Source: CAZSDU01 sp964429135
GTDB taxonomy: Bacteria; Bacteroidota; Bacteroidia; Bacteroidales; FEN-979
NCBI GenBank assembly: GCA_964429135.1
Contig: CAYSAU010000001.1
Span: 186,001-250,000 of the forward strand
Direction: 5' to 3'
DNA length: 64,000 nt
The position numbers and the translations under genes were made by a program. How positions within the stretch are numbered: position 1 is the stretch's first letter; each line of letters begins with the position of its first letter. Below, one piece after another: positions 26,404-34,602 of this stretch. A model generated the notes under the pieces. The model saw nothing but the letters and a program-made list of their open reading frames with translations, made no database searches and had not been told where the DNA came from.

Positions 26404-27789
26404 ATGTCAGAAGATTTTTTCCAGGGTTACAAAGGTGCCGCTTTGGAGGTGCTGAAAAAATATAATGTCAGGGTATGGGGGCAGTCGGAAATTGATACCA
26501 CCCGCGGATCATTCAAGGGGACCGTGTTACCCCGTTCCGAAAATGACGATGATCAGCATATTGTAGTAAAAATTGTCACCGGTTACAATATCGGGATTGA
26601 TATTGCCACTATTACCGGCATGAAGGAAACCGGGTATAAGAAAGCGGTTTACAAGATTCCTGAGAAGGAGTTTCCCATTACGCCTGGACTTCCCAGGGTC
26701 AAACTGATCGGCACCGGGGGCACCATTGCTTCACGGTTGGATTACCGCACCGGGGCTGTAATCCCGGCTTTTTCGCCTGGTGAGCTTTACGGGGCGGTCC
26801 CCGAGTTGGCCGGAATTTGCAATCTTACCACTGAGAAGATCTTTGCCGTGTTCAGCGAGAATATGGGACCTGAACAATATAAAAAGCTGGCCATCACCAT
26901 CGGTAAAGAAATTGAGAACGGGGTGGACGGGATCGTGGTTGGCCATGGCACCGACACCCTTCATCATACCGGAGCTGCCCTGACCTTCATGGTACAGAAT
27001 TCACCCATTCCCATCGTCCTGGTCGGCTCACAGCGATCGTCAGACCGTCCGAGCTCAGATGCCGCGCTCAACCTGATGCATGCCACTACCGCTGCAGGGC
27101 ATGGGGATATCGCCGAAGTAATGATTTGTATGTTTGGTCCCACTTCCGATGAATATGGATTTCTGCATCGTGGTACAAGGGTGCGTAAAATGCATTCTTC
27201 TTACCGCTCCACTTTCCGAACCATTGGCGATATTCCCGTAGCCACGGTGACCCGCAAAGGCGTGGTTCCCATGAAACCGGTATATAACCATCGCCGTAAG
27301 GACAGGGAGGTCATCATTAAACCCTACTTTGAAGAAAAGGTATCCATTGTCTATTATTATCCCAATATGCAGCCGGATATCATTGACTCATTGGTTGACA
27401 ATGGTTATAAGGGAATTATCATTGCCGGCACAGGGCTGGGACATGTGAATAAACCCTTGTATCCTGCCATTGAGCGAGCGGCTAAAAAAGGAGTTCATAT
27501 TTATATGACAGTCCAGACGCTTTGGGGCTATGTTCACATGTTCGTTTACGACACCGGTCGCGACCTGATGGCCAAAGGCATTGTTCCTGCAGAGAATATG
27601 CTTCCCGAAGTAGCTTATATCAAGTTAGGCTGGGTTTTAGGACAGACCAGTGATCCGGAAGAAGTCAGGCGGTTGATGCTGACTCCCATCAACGATGATA
27701 TCACTCCCCGTGAGCCTTACAATGGCTACCTGGTGTACCAGGGCGGTGTACCTGAAATTGAAGAATTCATCAGGAAGGTACATAAGTAG
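26404..27789 (+). CDS. gatD: Glu-tRNA(Gln) amidotransferase subunit D (archaeal type)
   Basis: GatD is the asparaginase-like glutaminase that supplies ammonia to GatE. The N-terminal small barrel (FKGTVLPRSENDDDQHIVVK, then VTGYNIGIDI) is specific to GatD and absent from ordinary asparaginases. The catalytic domain has the nucleophile Thr in GTGGTIASRLDYRTGAV and the second active-site cluster VVGHGTDTLHHTGAAL, followed by GSQRSSDRPSSDAALNL. The C-terminal GIIIAGTGLGHV fits the family. I use the ATG at 26404 (461 residues); an ATG at 26359 inside the gatE 3' end is also in frame. Co-transcription with gatE is near certain. Confidence 0.92.
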   Translation: MSEDFFQGYKGAALEVLKKYNVRVWGQSEIDTTRGSFKGTVLPRSENDDDQHIVVKIVTGYNIGIDIATITGMKETGYKKAVYKIPEKEFPITPGLPRVKLIGTGGTIASRLDYRTGAVIPAFSPGELYGAVPELAGICNLTTEKIFAVFSENMGPEQYKKLAITIGKEIENGVDGIVVGHGTDTLHHTGAALTFMVQNSPIPIVLVGSQRSSDRPSSDAALNLMHATTAAGHGDIAEVMICMFGPTSDEYGFLHRGTRVRKMHSSYRSTFRTIGDIPVATVTRKGVVPMKPVYNHRRKDREVIIKPYFEEKVSIVYYYPNMQPDIIDSLVDNGYKGIIIAGTGLGHVNKPLYPAIERAAKKGVHIYMTVQTLWGYVHMFVYDTGRDLMAKGIVPAENMLPEVAYIKLGWVLGQTSDPEEVRRLMLTPINDDITPREPYNGYLVYQGGVPEIEEFIRKVHK

Positions 27790-27825
27790 GATTGACAGGT
27801 ATTTGTTTGCAGATACCTGGAGTCC

Positions 27826-28986
27826 TTATTCTCCTTGCTTCAGATAACCCTCCAGCCATTGTTGCTGTTGCTGTGAATGATGAAGCGCTTCCAGGCAAGT
27901 TTCTTTCAAGGAATGAATACCCTCGGCGGTTTTGGGATCAGCATCCTCGATTTTTTTTAACTTTCCAAGGGAGGATTTCAGCAATTCAATAGCCCGGCTG
28001 ATCATCTCCCTTATCTCCTGCTCCGGCCGGGGAGGAATGAACTGAGCATTACGATAACGGATGAAGGCATTGAGGGATTCGATCCCTGAATTGTAATCGC
28101 TCACGGCTGCATTGTATTGCCTGACCGCCAGGTTCTGTTTTTCGGTTTCCATTTCTTCTCTGAGAAATTTCAGTTGTTCCCTGACGGCTTTGTTTTTAAC
28201 CTGATATTTTTCCATCCTGAGGATGACTGCCTGATTTCGGGTTACAAGGTCCTGGATTTCATACAGGCGGATGGAATCCGTGTAATTAAAATAATCACCC
28301 TTTTTTGTTTTGTCTATTGTTCCCTTTTTAAAATCTTCTCCCGTTACGGGATAGGAAAGAAATTGCCAAATGGGGTCAAAGGGCATACAGGTCTGGATAA
28401 AAATATCAGGTCTGACGTTAAAATATTCTTCGCTAAAAGATTTGATAAATTTTCCCTGACTGATATATCCTGACCCCCAGGTAGGATCGTACATCTTCCA
28501 GCCATTTTCTGTTAGGGCAGCGCACCAGGCATGGGGGATTTGGTCTATGGTTCCGAATTGCTTTGTATATCCTTCGATCAGGTAACATTTTATCCCTGTT
28601 TTCACGCAAAGATCCTGAAAAAGGACAGTGTAATCCTCACAAATCCCCTTTCTTGTCTTCAGGATCTGGGTGATTTTTTCTTCCCTTGACCTGCCTGAAC
28701 TGGAGGCATAGTAACGACGTATATCATATTCAATATGGGTGGCAATCCAGGTATAAATGGCCCTGATTTTTTCATCATCGTTATGGAAATGATCGTTGAT
28801 ATAAGCTGCCATTTTTTCTGTTGATACGGTATAGGCAGAAGGGATGTGTCTGGCTTTTTGATCAACCAGCGCATAAGGGTTTGCAGGTTGTTGTGCACCG
28901 AGGTCAAAAATGCAGCTGAATATAAAAAAGGGCAGAAAACCAGTGAAACGACAGTTTACGCTTATCCCTATCATTGTTTTTATCAT
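27826..28986 (-). CDS. Exported transglutaminase-like protein
   Basis: This 386-residue protein has a signal-like N-terminus (residues 15-31, ending DLGAQ) and a transglutaminase-like cysteine protease fold. The predicted triad is Cys116 in TRKGICEDYT, His152 in IPHAWCA and Asp167 in MYDPTWGSGY. The C-terminal 150 residues are strongly helical and charged (NQAVILRMEKYQVKNKAVREQ and following), probably coiled coil. Such proteins may cleave or cross-link surface peptides; the actual reaction is unknown. The gene lies between gatD and the CRISPR locus and faces away from it. Confidence 0.8.
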   Translation of the reverse strand: MIKTMIGISVNCRFTGFLPFFIFSCIFDLGAQQPANPYALVDQKARHIPSAYTVSTEKMAAYINDHFHNDDEKIRAIYTWIATHIEYDIRRYYASSSGRSREEKITQILKTRKGICEDYTVLFQDLCVKTGIKCYLIEGYTKQFGTIDQIPHAWCAALTENGWKMYDPTWGSGYISQGKFIKSFSEEYFNVRPDIFIQTCMPFDPIWQFLSYPVTGEDFKKGTIDKTKKGDYFNYTDSIRLYEIQDLVTRNQAVILRMEKYQVKNKAVREQLKFLREEMETEKQNLAVRQYNAAVSDYNSGIESLNAFIRYRNAQFIPPRPEQEIREMISRAIELLKSSLGKLKKIEDADPKTAEGIHSLKETCLEALHHSQQQQQWLEGYLKQGE

Positions 28987-29145
28987 TCAATCAACCCTGA
29001 TAATTCTTACGCAAAAAGGGGAGAAATATTGTTTATTCATGTTAAACCTTTATCCCGGGTTTTCAGCCAACTGTTCAGCGATATAGTTTTTTATTTGTAA
29101 GATATTCATTTATATATGATTTATTTTTAATTTTGATAGGTAGGG
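28987..29145. other. Intergenic stretch between the transglutaminase gene and the tracrRNA
   Basis: No gene is seen. A + strand -7-like box TAATTTTG (29128-29135) could drive cas9; such a transcript would run antisense through the tracrRNA region before reaching the cas9 ATG at 29262. No -33 element was found for it. Confidence 0.3.
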
Positions 29146-29174
29146 AAAAGAAAAGGCGACCCGAAGGCCGCCTT
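29146..29174 (-). terminator. Rho-independent terminator of the tracrRNA
   Basis: On the minus strand AAGGCG (29174-29169) pairs with CGCCTT (29158-29153), with further pairing around a TTCG loop, followed by TTTTCTTTT. This hairpin also forms the 3' stem-loop expected of a tracrRNA. Confidence 0.8.
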
Positions 29175-29222
29175 GAATGTTTTCACAACGGAATAATCCT
29201 TATTGTGAATTGCTTCAGATTG
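29146..29222 (-). ncRNA. tracrRNA of the type II-C system (leftward, upstream of cas9)
   Basis: On the minus strand 29224-29202 forms an anti-repeat matching the + strand CRISPR repeat almost perfectly: TACAATCTGAA-GCAATTCACAA, with one base missing and a terminal C to T. It is followed by a short nexus-like segment (AAGGATTATTCCG) and ends in a hairpin plus T-run. The RNA is about 77 nt and would pair with a crRNA repeat that begins GTTGTGAATTGC, meaning the array is read on the minus strand. It is preceded by a well-formed Bacteroidota promoter. The 5' end (near 29222) is inferred from promoter spacing. Confidence 0.85.
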
Positions 29223-29227
29223 TAATG

Positions 29228-29257
29228 CAAATATAAGATTCATTTTTATTAAATCAA
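29228..29257 (-). promoter_or_regulatory. tracrRNA promoter
   Basis: On the minus strand TTG (29257-29255), a 19-base spacer and TATATTTG (29235-29228) match both elements of the Bacteroidota promoter. Transcription would begin close to the first base of the anti-repeat. The -33 element lies only five bases from the cas9 start codon. Confidence 0.7.
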
Positions 29258-29261
29258 TACG

Positions 29262-32200
29262 ATGACAAAAATTTTAGGTTTGGATCTTGGCACCAACTCA
29301 ATTGGTTGGGCACTTGTTGAACAAAATTATAATGAAAAACAAGGTCAGATTTTAGGCTTGGGTTCCAGGATTATTCCAATGGATCAAGGAACTTTAGGTG
29401 AATTTGAAAGAGGTAATTCGGTATCGCAAACAAAGGAACGAACAACTTTCAGGAGTGTCAGAAGGCTTCGGGAGCGACATTTACTAAGAAGATCAAGGTT
29501 ACATGCCGTACTTAACATTCTTGGGTACCTGCCTGAACACTATTCCCGGGAAATTGATTTTGAAAAATATTTTGGACAATTTAAAAGTGATTGTGAGCCC
29601 AAACTTGCTTATAAGCCAGGTGTTGATAAGGGAAAACCGGAATTTATATTCAAACAATCATTTAACGAGATGCTGAATGAGTTTTATGAAAAACATCCTG
29701 ATTTGATTGAACATCAAAAAAAGGTTCCTTACGACTGGACAATATATTATTTACGCAAAAAAGCATTGACCCAAAAGATCGAAAAGCAGGAACTGGCATG
29801 GCTTCTGCTTAACTTTAATCAGAAAAGAGGTTATTTTCAATTAAGAGGGGAAGATGAAGAAGATTCAGTAAATCAATTGGTTGAATTTCATGCGCTCAGG
29901 GTTGTTGATGTTATTGACAGCGGAGATCGTAAAGGGACTGATGAAGTCTGGTACAATGTGATACTTGAAAACGGTTGGATCTACAGACGTACAAGCAAAG
30001 TGCCGCTTGACTGGAAAGGAAAAATTAAAGAATTTGTTGTAACAACTTATTTAAATGAGGATGGTAGTGTTAAGACAGATAATGAAGGTAAGGAAAAAAG
30101 ATCTTTTAGAGCCCCACTTCCAAATGATTGGACGCTTGTTAAGAAGAAAACTGAATTTGAAATAGGTCAGAGTAATAAAACGGTCGGATGTTTTATTTAC
30201 GATACTCTGATTCAGAACCCTACTCAAAAGATCAGGGGGAAATTGGTGCGTACCATTGAAAGAAAATTCTATAAGGCAGAATTAAAAAGTATCCTTGAAA
30301 AGCAAATGGAATTTCATCCTGAATTGCAGGACTGTCAGATCTATTCCTTATGCATTCATGAATTATACAAAAGAAATGAATGCCATCGGAAAAGCTTGGA
30401 AGAAAAAGGTTTTGTGCATCTGTTCCTGAATGATATTATATTTTTTCAGAGGCCTTTGAAAAGTAAGAAATCGCTGATCGCTGATTGCCGTTATGAAGTC
30501 AGAACCTATAAAAACAAGGATGGATCCAGGGGATCGGAACCAGTGAAATGTATTGCCAAATCTCACCCATTGTTCCAGGAGTTCAGGCTATGGCAATTTC
30601 TCCAGAACCTCAAGATCTATAGAAAAAATGCAGAGATTGAAGGGAAAATTATCTCCGAGTTGGATGTAACAACCCAATTACTAACATCAGAAGATGATTG
30701 GGTAGCCTTATTCGATTGGCTCAATAATAAAAAAGAAATCAAGCAGGAGGTATTTTTAAAATATCCACCGTTTAAACTGAAGAAAGAAATCGACAATTAC
30801 CGTTGGAATTATGTAGAAGAAAAAATATACCCTGCCAATGAAACCAGGGCTTTGATCTTATCCAGGCTTGAGAAATGTCGAAATATTCCTGAAGGATTTT
30901 TCAACAGGCAAGTTGAAGAAAGTCTCTGGCATATTCTTTATTCAGTTGAAGACGCTGAAGAGATTGAAAAAGCTTTAACAACATTTGCCGGCAAACATGG
31001 ATTTGATTCGGATTTTGTGGAGAACTTTAAGAAATTTCCACGATTAAAGAAAGAATATGGATCTTATTCAACAAAAGCAATTAAAAAACTATTACCCCTT
31101 ATGAGGCGGGGGAAATATTGGAGAGAAGAAGATGTGAGCGAGATGGTAAAAAGGAGGATTTATGGGATTACAGAACGATTGATTTCGATTGGATATGATC
31201 TATCCCAGATCCCGAAAATTACCGATGATGATATTCCTAAACAAGTATTAAAAAGTTTTATTGACTGTAAAAACCCCTTGCAAGCACTCAATACTTATCA
31301 GGCATGTTATGCTGTATATGGCAGACATTCTGAGGAGGGAGAGATGTTAAAATGGAAGAATCCATCTGAAGTTGACCATTATCTTAAATCTGTTTTCCGC
31401 CAGCATTCATTACGCAACCCGATAGTGGAAAAGGTGATCTCGGAGACTTTGCATGTAGTAGGGGACATCTGGAATTATTATGGGAATGGGGAGGAGAATT
31501 TTTTTGACGAGATTCATGTTGAATTGGGAAGAGAAATGAAAAACCCGGCAGACAAGAGAAAAAAAATGACGGAACAGATATCTGCCAATGAAAATACGAA
31601 TCTTCGGATCAAGGCACTTCTTGAAGAATTGTCTCGTGATCCCGAAATCGAGAATGTTCGACCATATTCACCCGCCCAACAAGAGATATTAAAAATTTAT
31701 GAGGACGGTGTACTAAAATCAGACCTTGAATTGCCTGAGGATATTATTAAAATCAGTAGAAATTCCCAACCGTCAAGATCTGAACTTAATAAATATAAAT
31801 TATGGCTTGAGCAAAAATACAGATCTCCTTATACCGGTGAAGTTATCCCCTTAGGTAGATTATTCACCACGGAATATGAAATTGAACACATTATACCACA
31901 ATCAAGGTACTTCGATGATTCCCTGAACAATAAAGTGATATGCGAATCCGAAGTAAATAAAGACAAGGACAACTCTACTGGCTTTGAATATATCAGGGAG
32001 AATTCGGGTAAGATATTACAACTCAGCAGGGGGAAAATGGTCAGACTATTCACTTTGGAGGCCTATCAGGATTATGTGAAAACTCATTTTTCTGCAAACA
32101 GGGGAAAAATGAAAAGGCTTCTTATGGATGATATCCCTGAGGAATTTATTGCCCGTCAGCTCAATGATACACGATATATCAGCAAAGTGGTGAAGAACTT

Positions 32201-33833
32201 ACTGTCGAATATTGTAAGAGAAGATAATGAACAGGAAACCACTTCAAAAAATGTTGCTGCAAGTAACGGGTCGATCACCTCGGAATTAAAAAGAGCATGG
32301 GGGTTGAATGATGTATGGAATGAGCTAATCTCGCCACGTTTTATAAGGCTGAACCAAATTACAAATTCTAACCAGTTCGGGGAGTGGATTAATCGTGATG
32401 GTAAACAAGTTTTTCAAAACCGAGTGCCGCTGGAGTTACAAAAAGGATTCAACAGAAAAAGAATTGACCATCGTCACCATGCTATGGATGCGCTGGTAAT
32501 TGCCTGTGCAACCCGTAATCATATCAATTATCTTAATAATCAATCTGCTGGGCCATTAAAACGGTTTGATCTGAGATCCTTGTTGTGTTTCAAGGATAAG
32601 ACTGACGGGAATGGAAATTATAAATGGAGTTTTCACAAACCATGGGATGACTTTACACGTGAGGCAAAAGATAAGCTTGATGCAATCATTGTTAGTTTTA
32701 AGCAGAACAACAGAATCATCAATAAAACGGTTAACCGGTATCAAAAATGGAAGATGGATGAGGAGGGAAAGTTTCGTAAAGCTTTTGTAATCCAGGAAAA
32801 AGGCGACCACTGGGCAATCAGAAAGCCCATGCATAAAGATACTGTTGCCGGCGCTGTTACCCTGAAGTTTAAAAAGCAGATACAATTGTCCGCTGCAATA
32901 GAACAAGTGGAAATGATTGCAGATAAATCCCTTAAAAACAAGATTAAAGATTTAATTTCAGCAGGGAATGATAAAAAGGCAATTCTTAAATATTTTAAAG
33001 CCAACATGAATAAATTCCAGGAGAGGGATATTTCACGGGTTGAAATTTATTACTTTGATCAGCAAAATGTTGCATCCAGGGTTGCTGTTGATGAAAGTTT
33101 CGACTCTACAGCAATTAGCAAAATAACGGATACAGGTGTACAAAAGATTTTGTCCAATCATCTGGCCAGATATAATGAGAATAAAGATGGCACTACTATT
33201 GAGCATCCTGAACTTGCCTTCTCACCCGACGGGCTTGATGATTTAAATAAATCACTCTGCTCGCTGAATGATGGAAAGAACCATAAACCCATTTTTAAGG
33301 TGCGTATTTATGAACCCAAGGGCAACAAATTCAATGTAGGTACCAAAGGGAACAAGAAATCCAAGTTTGTTGAGGCGGCAAAAGGGACCAACCTGTTTTT
33401 TGCGATTTACCAGACTTCTCAAGGAAAACGGAGCTATGCAAGCATACCGCTTAATGTTGTAATCGAACATCAGAAACAAGGACTTCTGGCAGTCCCGGAA
33501 GTCGATGAAAACGGTTCAACATTGTTATTCTATCTTTCACCTAATGATTTGGTTTATGTTCCAGCTAATGAAGAAAAGGGTGAAAATAATAGCATTGAAA
33601 CCTCAGTATTTAATGCAAACAAAGCAAACAGGATTTATAAAATGGTCAGTTGTTCTGGATCCCAATGTTTCTTTGTAAAACATGATATTTCTAATCCTAT
33701 ATGGAATAAGAATGAGTTTTCTCCTTTGAATAAAATGGAAAAATCAATGGATGGGGAAATGATAAAAGATGTTTGCCTGAAGCTCAACATTGATCGCTTA
33801 GGGAATATGACTAACATCATGGGCATTTTATAA
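29262..33833 (+). CDS. cas9: CRISPR-associated endonuclease Cas9 (type II-C, long Bacteroidota form)
   Basis: This 1523-residue protein is an RNA-guided DNA endonuclease. The RuvC-I motif ILGLDLGTNSIGWALVE has Asp8 and the Arg-rich bridge helix spans about residues 64-85 (FRSVRRLRERHLLRRSRLH). RuvC-II is IHVELGRE with Glu754. The HNH nuclease has YEIEHIIPQSRYFDDSLNNK with His876, and RuvC-III is IDHRHHAMDALVIACA with His1073 and Asp1076. All catalytic residues are present, so it should be active. It is longer than most II-C enzymes (about 1000-1100) but in line with the long Bacteroidota branch; the PAM-interacting region is the final 350 residues or so. No csn2 or cas4 is present, supporting II-C. 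An HUH transposase gene follows after 14 bases. Confidence 0.97.
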   Translation: MTKILGLDLGTNSIGWALVEQNYNEKQGQILGLGSRIIPMDQGTLGEFERGNSVSQTKERTTFRSVRRLRERHLLRRSRLHAVLNILGYLPEHYSREIDFEKYFGQFKSDCEPKLAYKPGVDKGKPEFIFKQSFNEMLNEFYEKHPDLIEHQKKVPYDWTIYYLRKKALTQKIEKQELAWLLLNFNQKRGYFQLRGEDEEDSVNQLVEFHALRVVDVIDSGDRKGTDEVWYNVILENGWIYRRTSKVPLDWKGKIKEFVVTTYLNEDGSVKTDNEGKEKRSFRAPLPNDWTLVKKKTEFEIGQSNKTVGCFIYDTLIQNPTQKIRGKLVRTIERKFYKAELKSILEKQMEFHPELQDCQIYSLCIHELYKRNECHRKSLEEKGFVHLFLNDIIFFQRPLKSKKSLIADCRYEVRTYKNKDGSRGSEPVKCIAKSHPLFQEFRLWQFLQNLKIYRKNAEIEGKIISELDVTTQLLTSEDDWVALFDWLNNKKEIKQEVFLKYPPFKLKKEIDNYRWNYVEEKIYPANETRALILSRLEKCRNIPEGFFNRQVEESLWHILYSVEDAEEIEKALTTFAGKHGFDSDFVENFKKFPRLKKEYGSYSTKAIKKLLPLMRRGKYWREEDVSEMVKRRIYGITERLISIGYDLSQIPKITDDDIPKQVLKSFIDCKNPLQALNTYQACYAVYGRHSEEGEMLKWKNPSEVDHYLKSVFRQHSLRNPIVEKVISETLHVVGDIWNYYGNGEENFFDEIHVELGREMKNPADKRKKMTEQISANENTNLRIKALLEELSRDPEIENVRPYSPAQQEILKIYEDGVLKSDLELPEDIIKISRNSQPSRSELNKYKLWLEQKYRSPYTGEVIPLGRLFTTEYEIEHIIPQSRYFDDSLNNKVICESEVNKDKDNSTGFEYIRENSGKILQLSRGKMVRLFTLEAYQDYVKTHFSANRGKMKRLLMDDIPEEFIARQLNDTRYISKVVKNLLSNIVREDNEQETTSKNVAASNGSITSELKRAWGLNDVWNELISPRFIRLNQITNSNQFGEWINRDGKQVFQNRVPLELQKGFNRKRIDHRHHAMDALVIACATRNHINYLNNQSAGPLKRFDLRSLLCFKDKTDGNGNYKWSFHKPWDDFTREAKDKLDAIIVSFKQNNRIINKTVNRYQKWKMDEEGKFRKAFVIQEKGDHWAIRKPMHKDTVAGAVTLKFKKQIQLSAAIEQVEMIADKSLKNKIKDLISAGNDKKAILKYFKANMNKFQERDISRVEIYYFDQQNVASRVAVDESFDSTAISKITDTGVQKILSNHLARYNENKDGTTIEHPELAFSPDGLDDLNKSLCSLNDGKNHKPIFKVRIYEPKGNKFNVGTKGNKKSKFVEAAKGTNLFFAIYQTSQGKRSYASIPLNVVIEHQKQGLLAVPEVDENGSTLLFYLSPNDLVYVPANEEKGENNSIETSVFNANKANRIYKMVSCSGSQCFFVKHDISNPIWNKNEFSPLNKMEKSMDGEMIKDVCLKLNIDRLGNMTNIMGIL

Positions 33834-33847
33834 GCTGAAGCTGGTTT

Positions 33848-34591
33848 ATGGCTTTACTCAGAAAATTCGATCCTGCATTATTCCATCGTCGTTCCATCCG
33901 CTTAAAAGGGTATGATTATTCCCGGCCCGGAATCTACTTTTTTACAACATGTACACATTTTCGTGAACCTTTGTTTGGAACCTATGCTCACGGGAAAATT
34001 ATACTCAATTCCTTTGGGAAAATAGTAAAAACTACCTGGTTTGATTTGCCCAGACATAATCAAAACATCACCCTTGATGCATTTGTTGTTATGCCTGATC
34101 ATTTTCATGGGATTATTATCATTAACCATAACGAAATAAATTTGGATGAAACGGTTGATGATGGCGAAATAGAAATATGCACACGGGTGGGTATTGATAT
34201 CGGCGACGCTGTAGGGGCGGGTTCTGAACCCGCCCCTACAGCGAACGACAAATCAGAACCCGCCCCTACAGCGAACGGCAAATCAGAACCCGCCCCTACA
34301 GCGAACGACAAATCCGAACCCGCCCCTACAGCGTATGACAATAATATTCCCAATCCCGTTAAACAAATTGTTCGAACCCAAATCAGAAAACAACAACCAT
34401 TATCTGAAATTATCCGGCAGTTCAAAACATTTTCTGCCCTGCGTATCAATGAACTGCGAAAAACCATGGGAGTTCCGGTTTGGCAAAGGAATTACTATGA
34501 GTCAATCGTAAGGGGGCAAATCAATCTGGATAAAGTTCGAAGGTACATTCATACGAATCCTCAAAGATTGAATACATTGAATGAATATTGA
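33848..34591 (+). CDS. REP-associated tyrosine transposase (Y1/IS200-like HUH nuclease) inside the cas operon
   Basis: This 247-residue Y1-type protein nicks and joins single-stranded DNA through a tyrosine. The HUH motif is MPDHFHGI (His85, His87) and the catalytic tyrosine is Tyr216 or Tyr217 in VWQRNYYESIVR, followed by the RAYT ending INLDKVRRYIHTNP. The opening RRSIRLKGYDYSRPGIYFFTTCT is also typical. Residues 122-162 are an insertion of repeated SEPAPTANDK units encoded by a REP-like palindrome and tandem repeat. It lies 14 bases after cas9 and 11 bases before cas1 on the same strand, with no inverted terminal repeats of an IS. Domesticated, single-copy RAYTs are the usual form of this family. 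Whether it contributes to CRISPR function is unknown. Confidence 0.88.
   Translation: MALLRKFDPALFHRRSIRLKGYDYSRPGIYFFTTCTHFREPLFGTYAHGKIILNSFGKIVKTTWFDLPRHNQNITLDAFVVMPDHFHGIIIINHNEINLDETVDDGEIEICTRVGIDIGDAVGAGSEPAPTANDKSEPAPTANGKSEPAPTANDKSEPAPTAYDNNIPNPVKQIVRTQIRKQQPLSEIIRQFKTFSALRINELRKTMGVPVWQRNYYESIVRGQINLDKVRRYIHTNPQRLNTLNEY
34208..34242. repeat. REP-like perfect palindrome inside the RAYT gene
   Basis: The arm GCTGTAGGGGCGGGTTC (34208-34224) and its exact complement GAACCCGCCCCTACAGC (34226-34242) flank a single T. It would extrude as a 17-bp hairpin, the form recognised by REP-associated transposases. Confidence 0.9.
34226..34333 (+). repeat. In-frame 30-bp tandem repeat (3.6 copies) in the RAYT gene
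   Basis: Units start at 34226, 34256, 34286 and 34316, each beginning with the right palindrome arm GAACCCGCCCCTACAGC followed by a GAACGRCAAATC-type linker. The last unit is partial. The 30-bp period keeps the frame and encodes SEPAPTANDK-like decapeptides. Confidence 0.92.
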
Positions 34592-34602
34592 TTTATAACC
34601 TT

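Noticed and set aside
34105..34467. 120-residue open frame antisense to the RAYT gene
   Set aside because: It is opened by the palindromic tandem repeat read in reverse (AVGAGSDL units); no independent coding evidence.
33848..34591. RAYT gene as part of an intact IS200/IS605 element
   Set aside because: No IS-type subterminal hairpins, no tnpB and no target-site signs were seen around it; the QRNYYE motif and length fit RAYT rather than IS200 TnpA.
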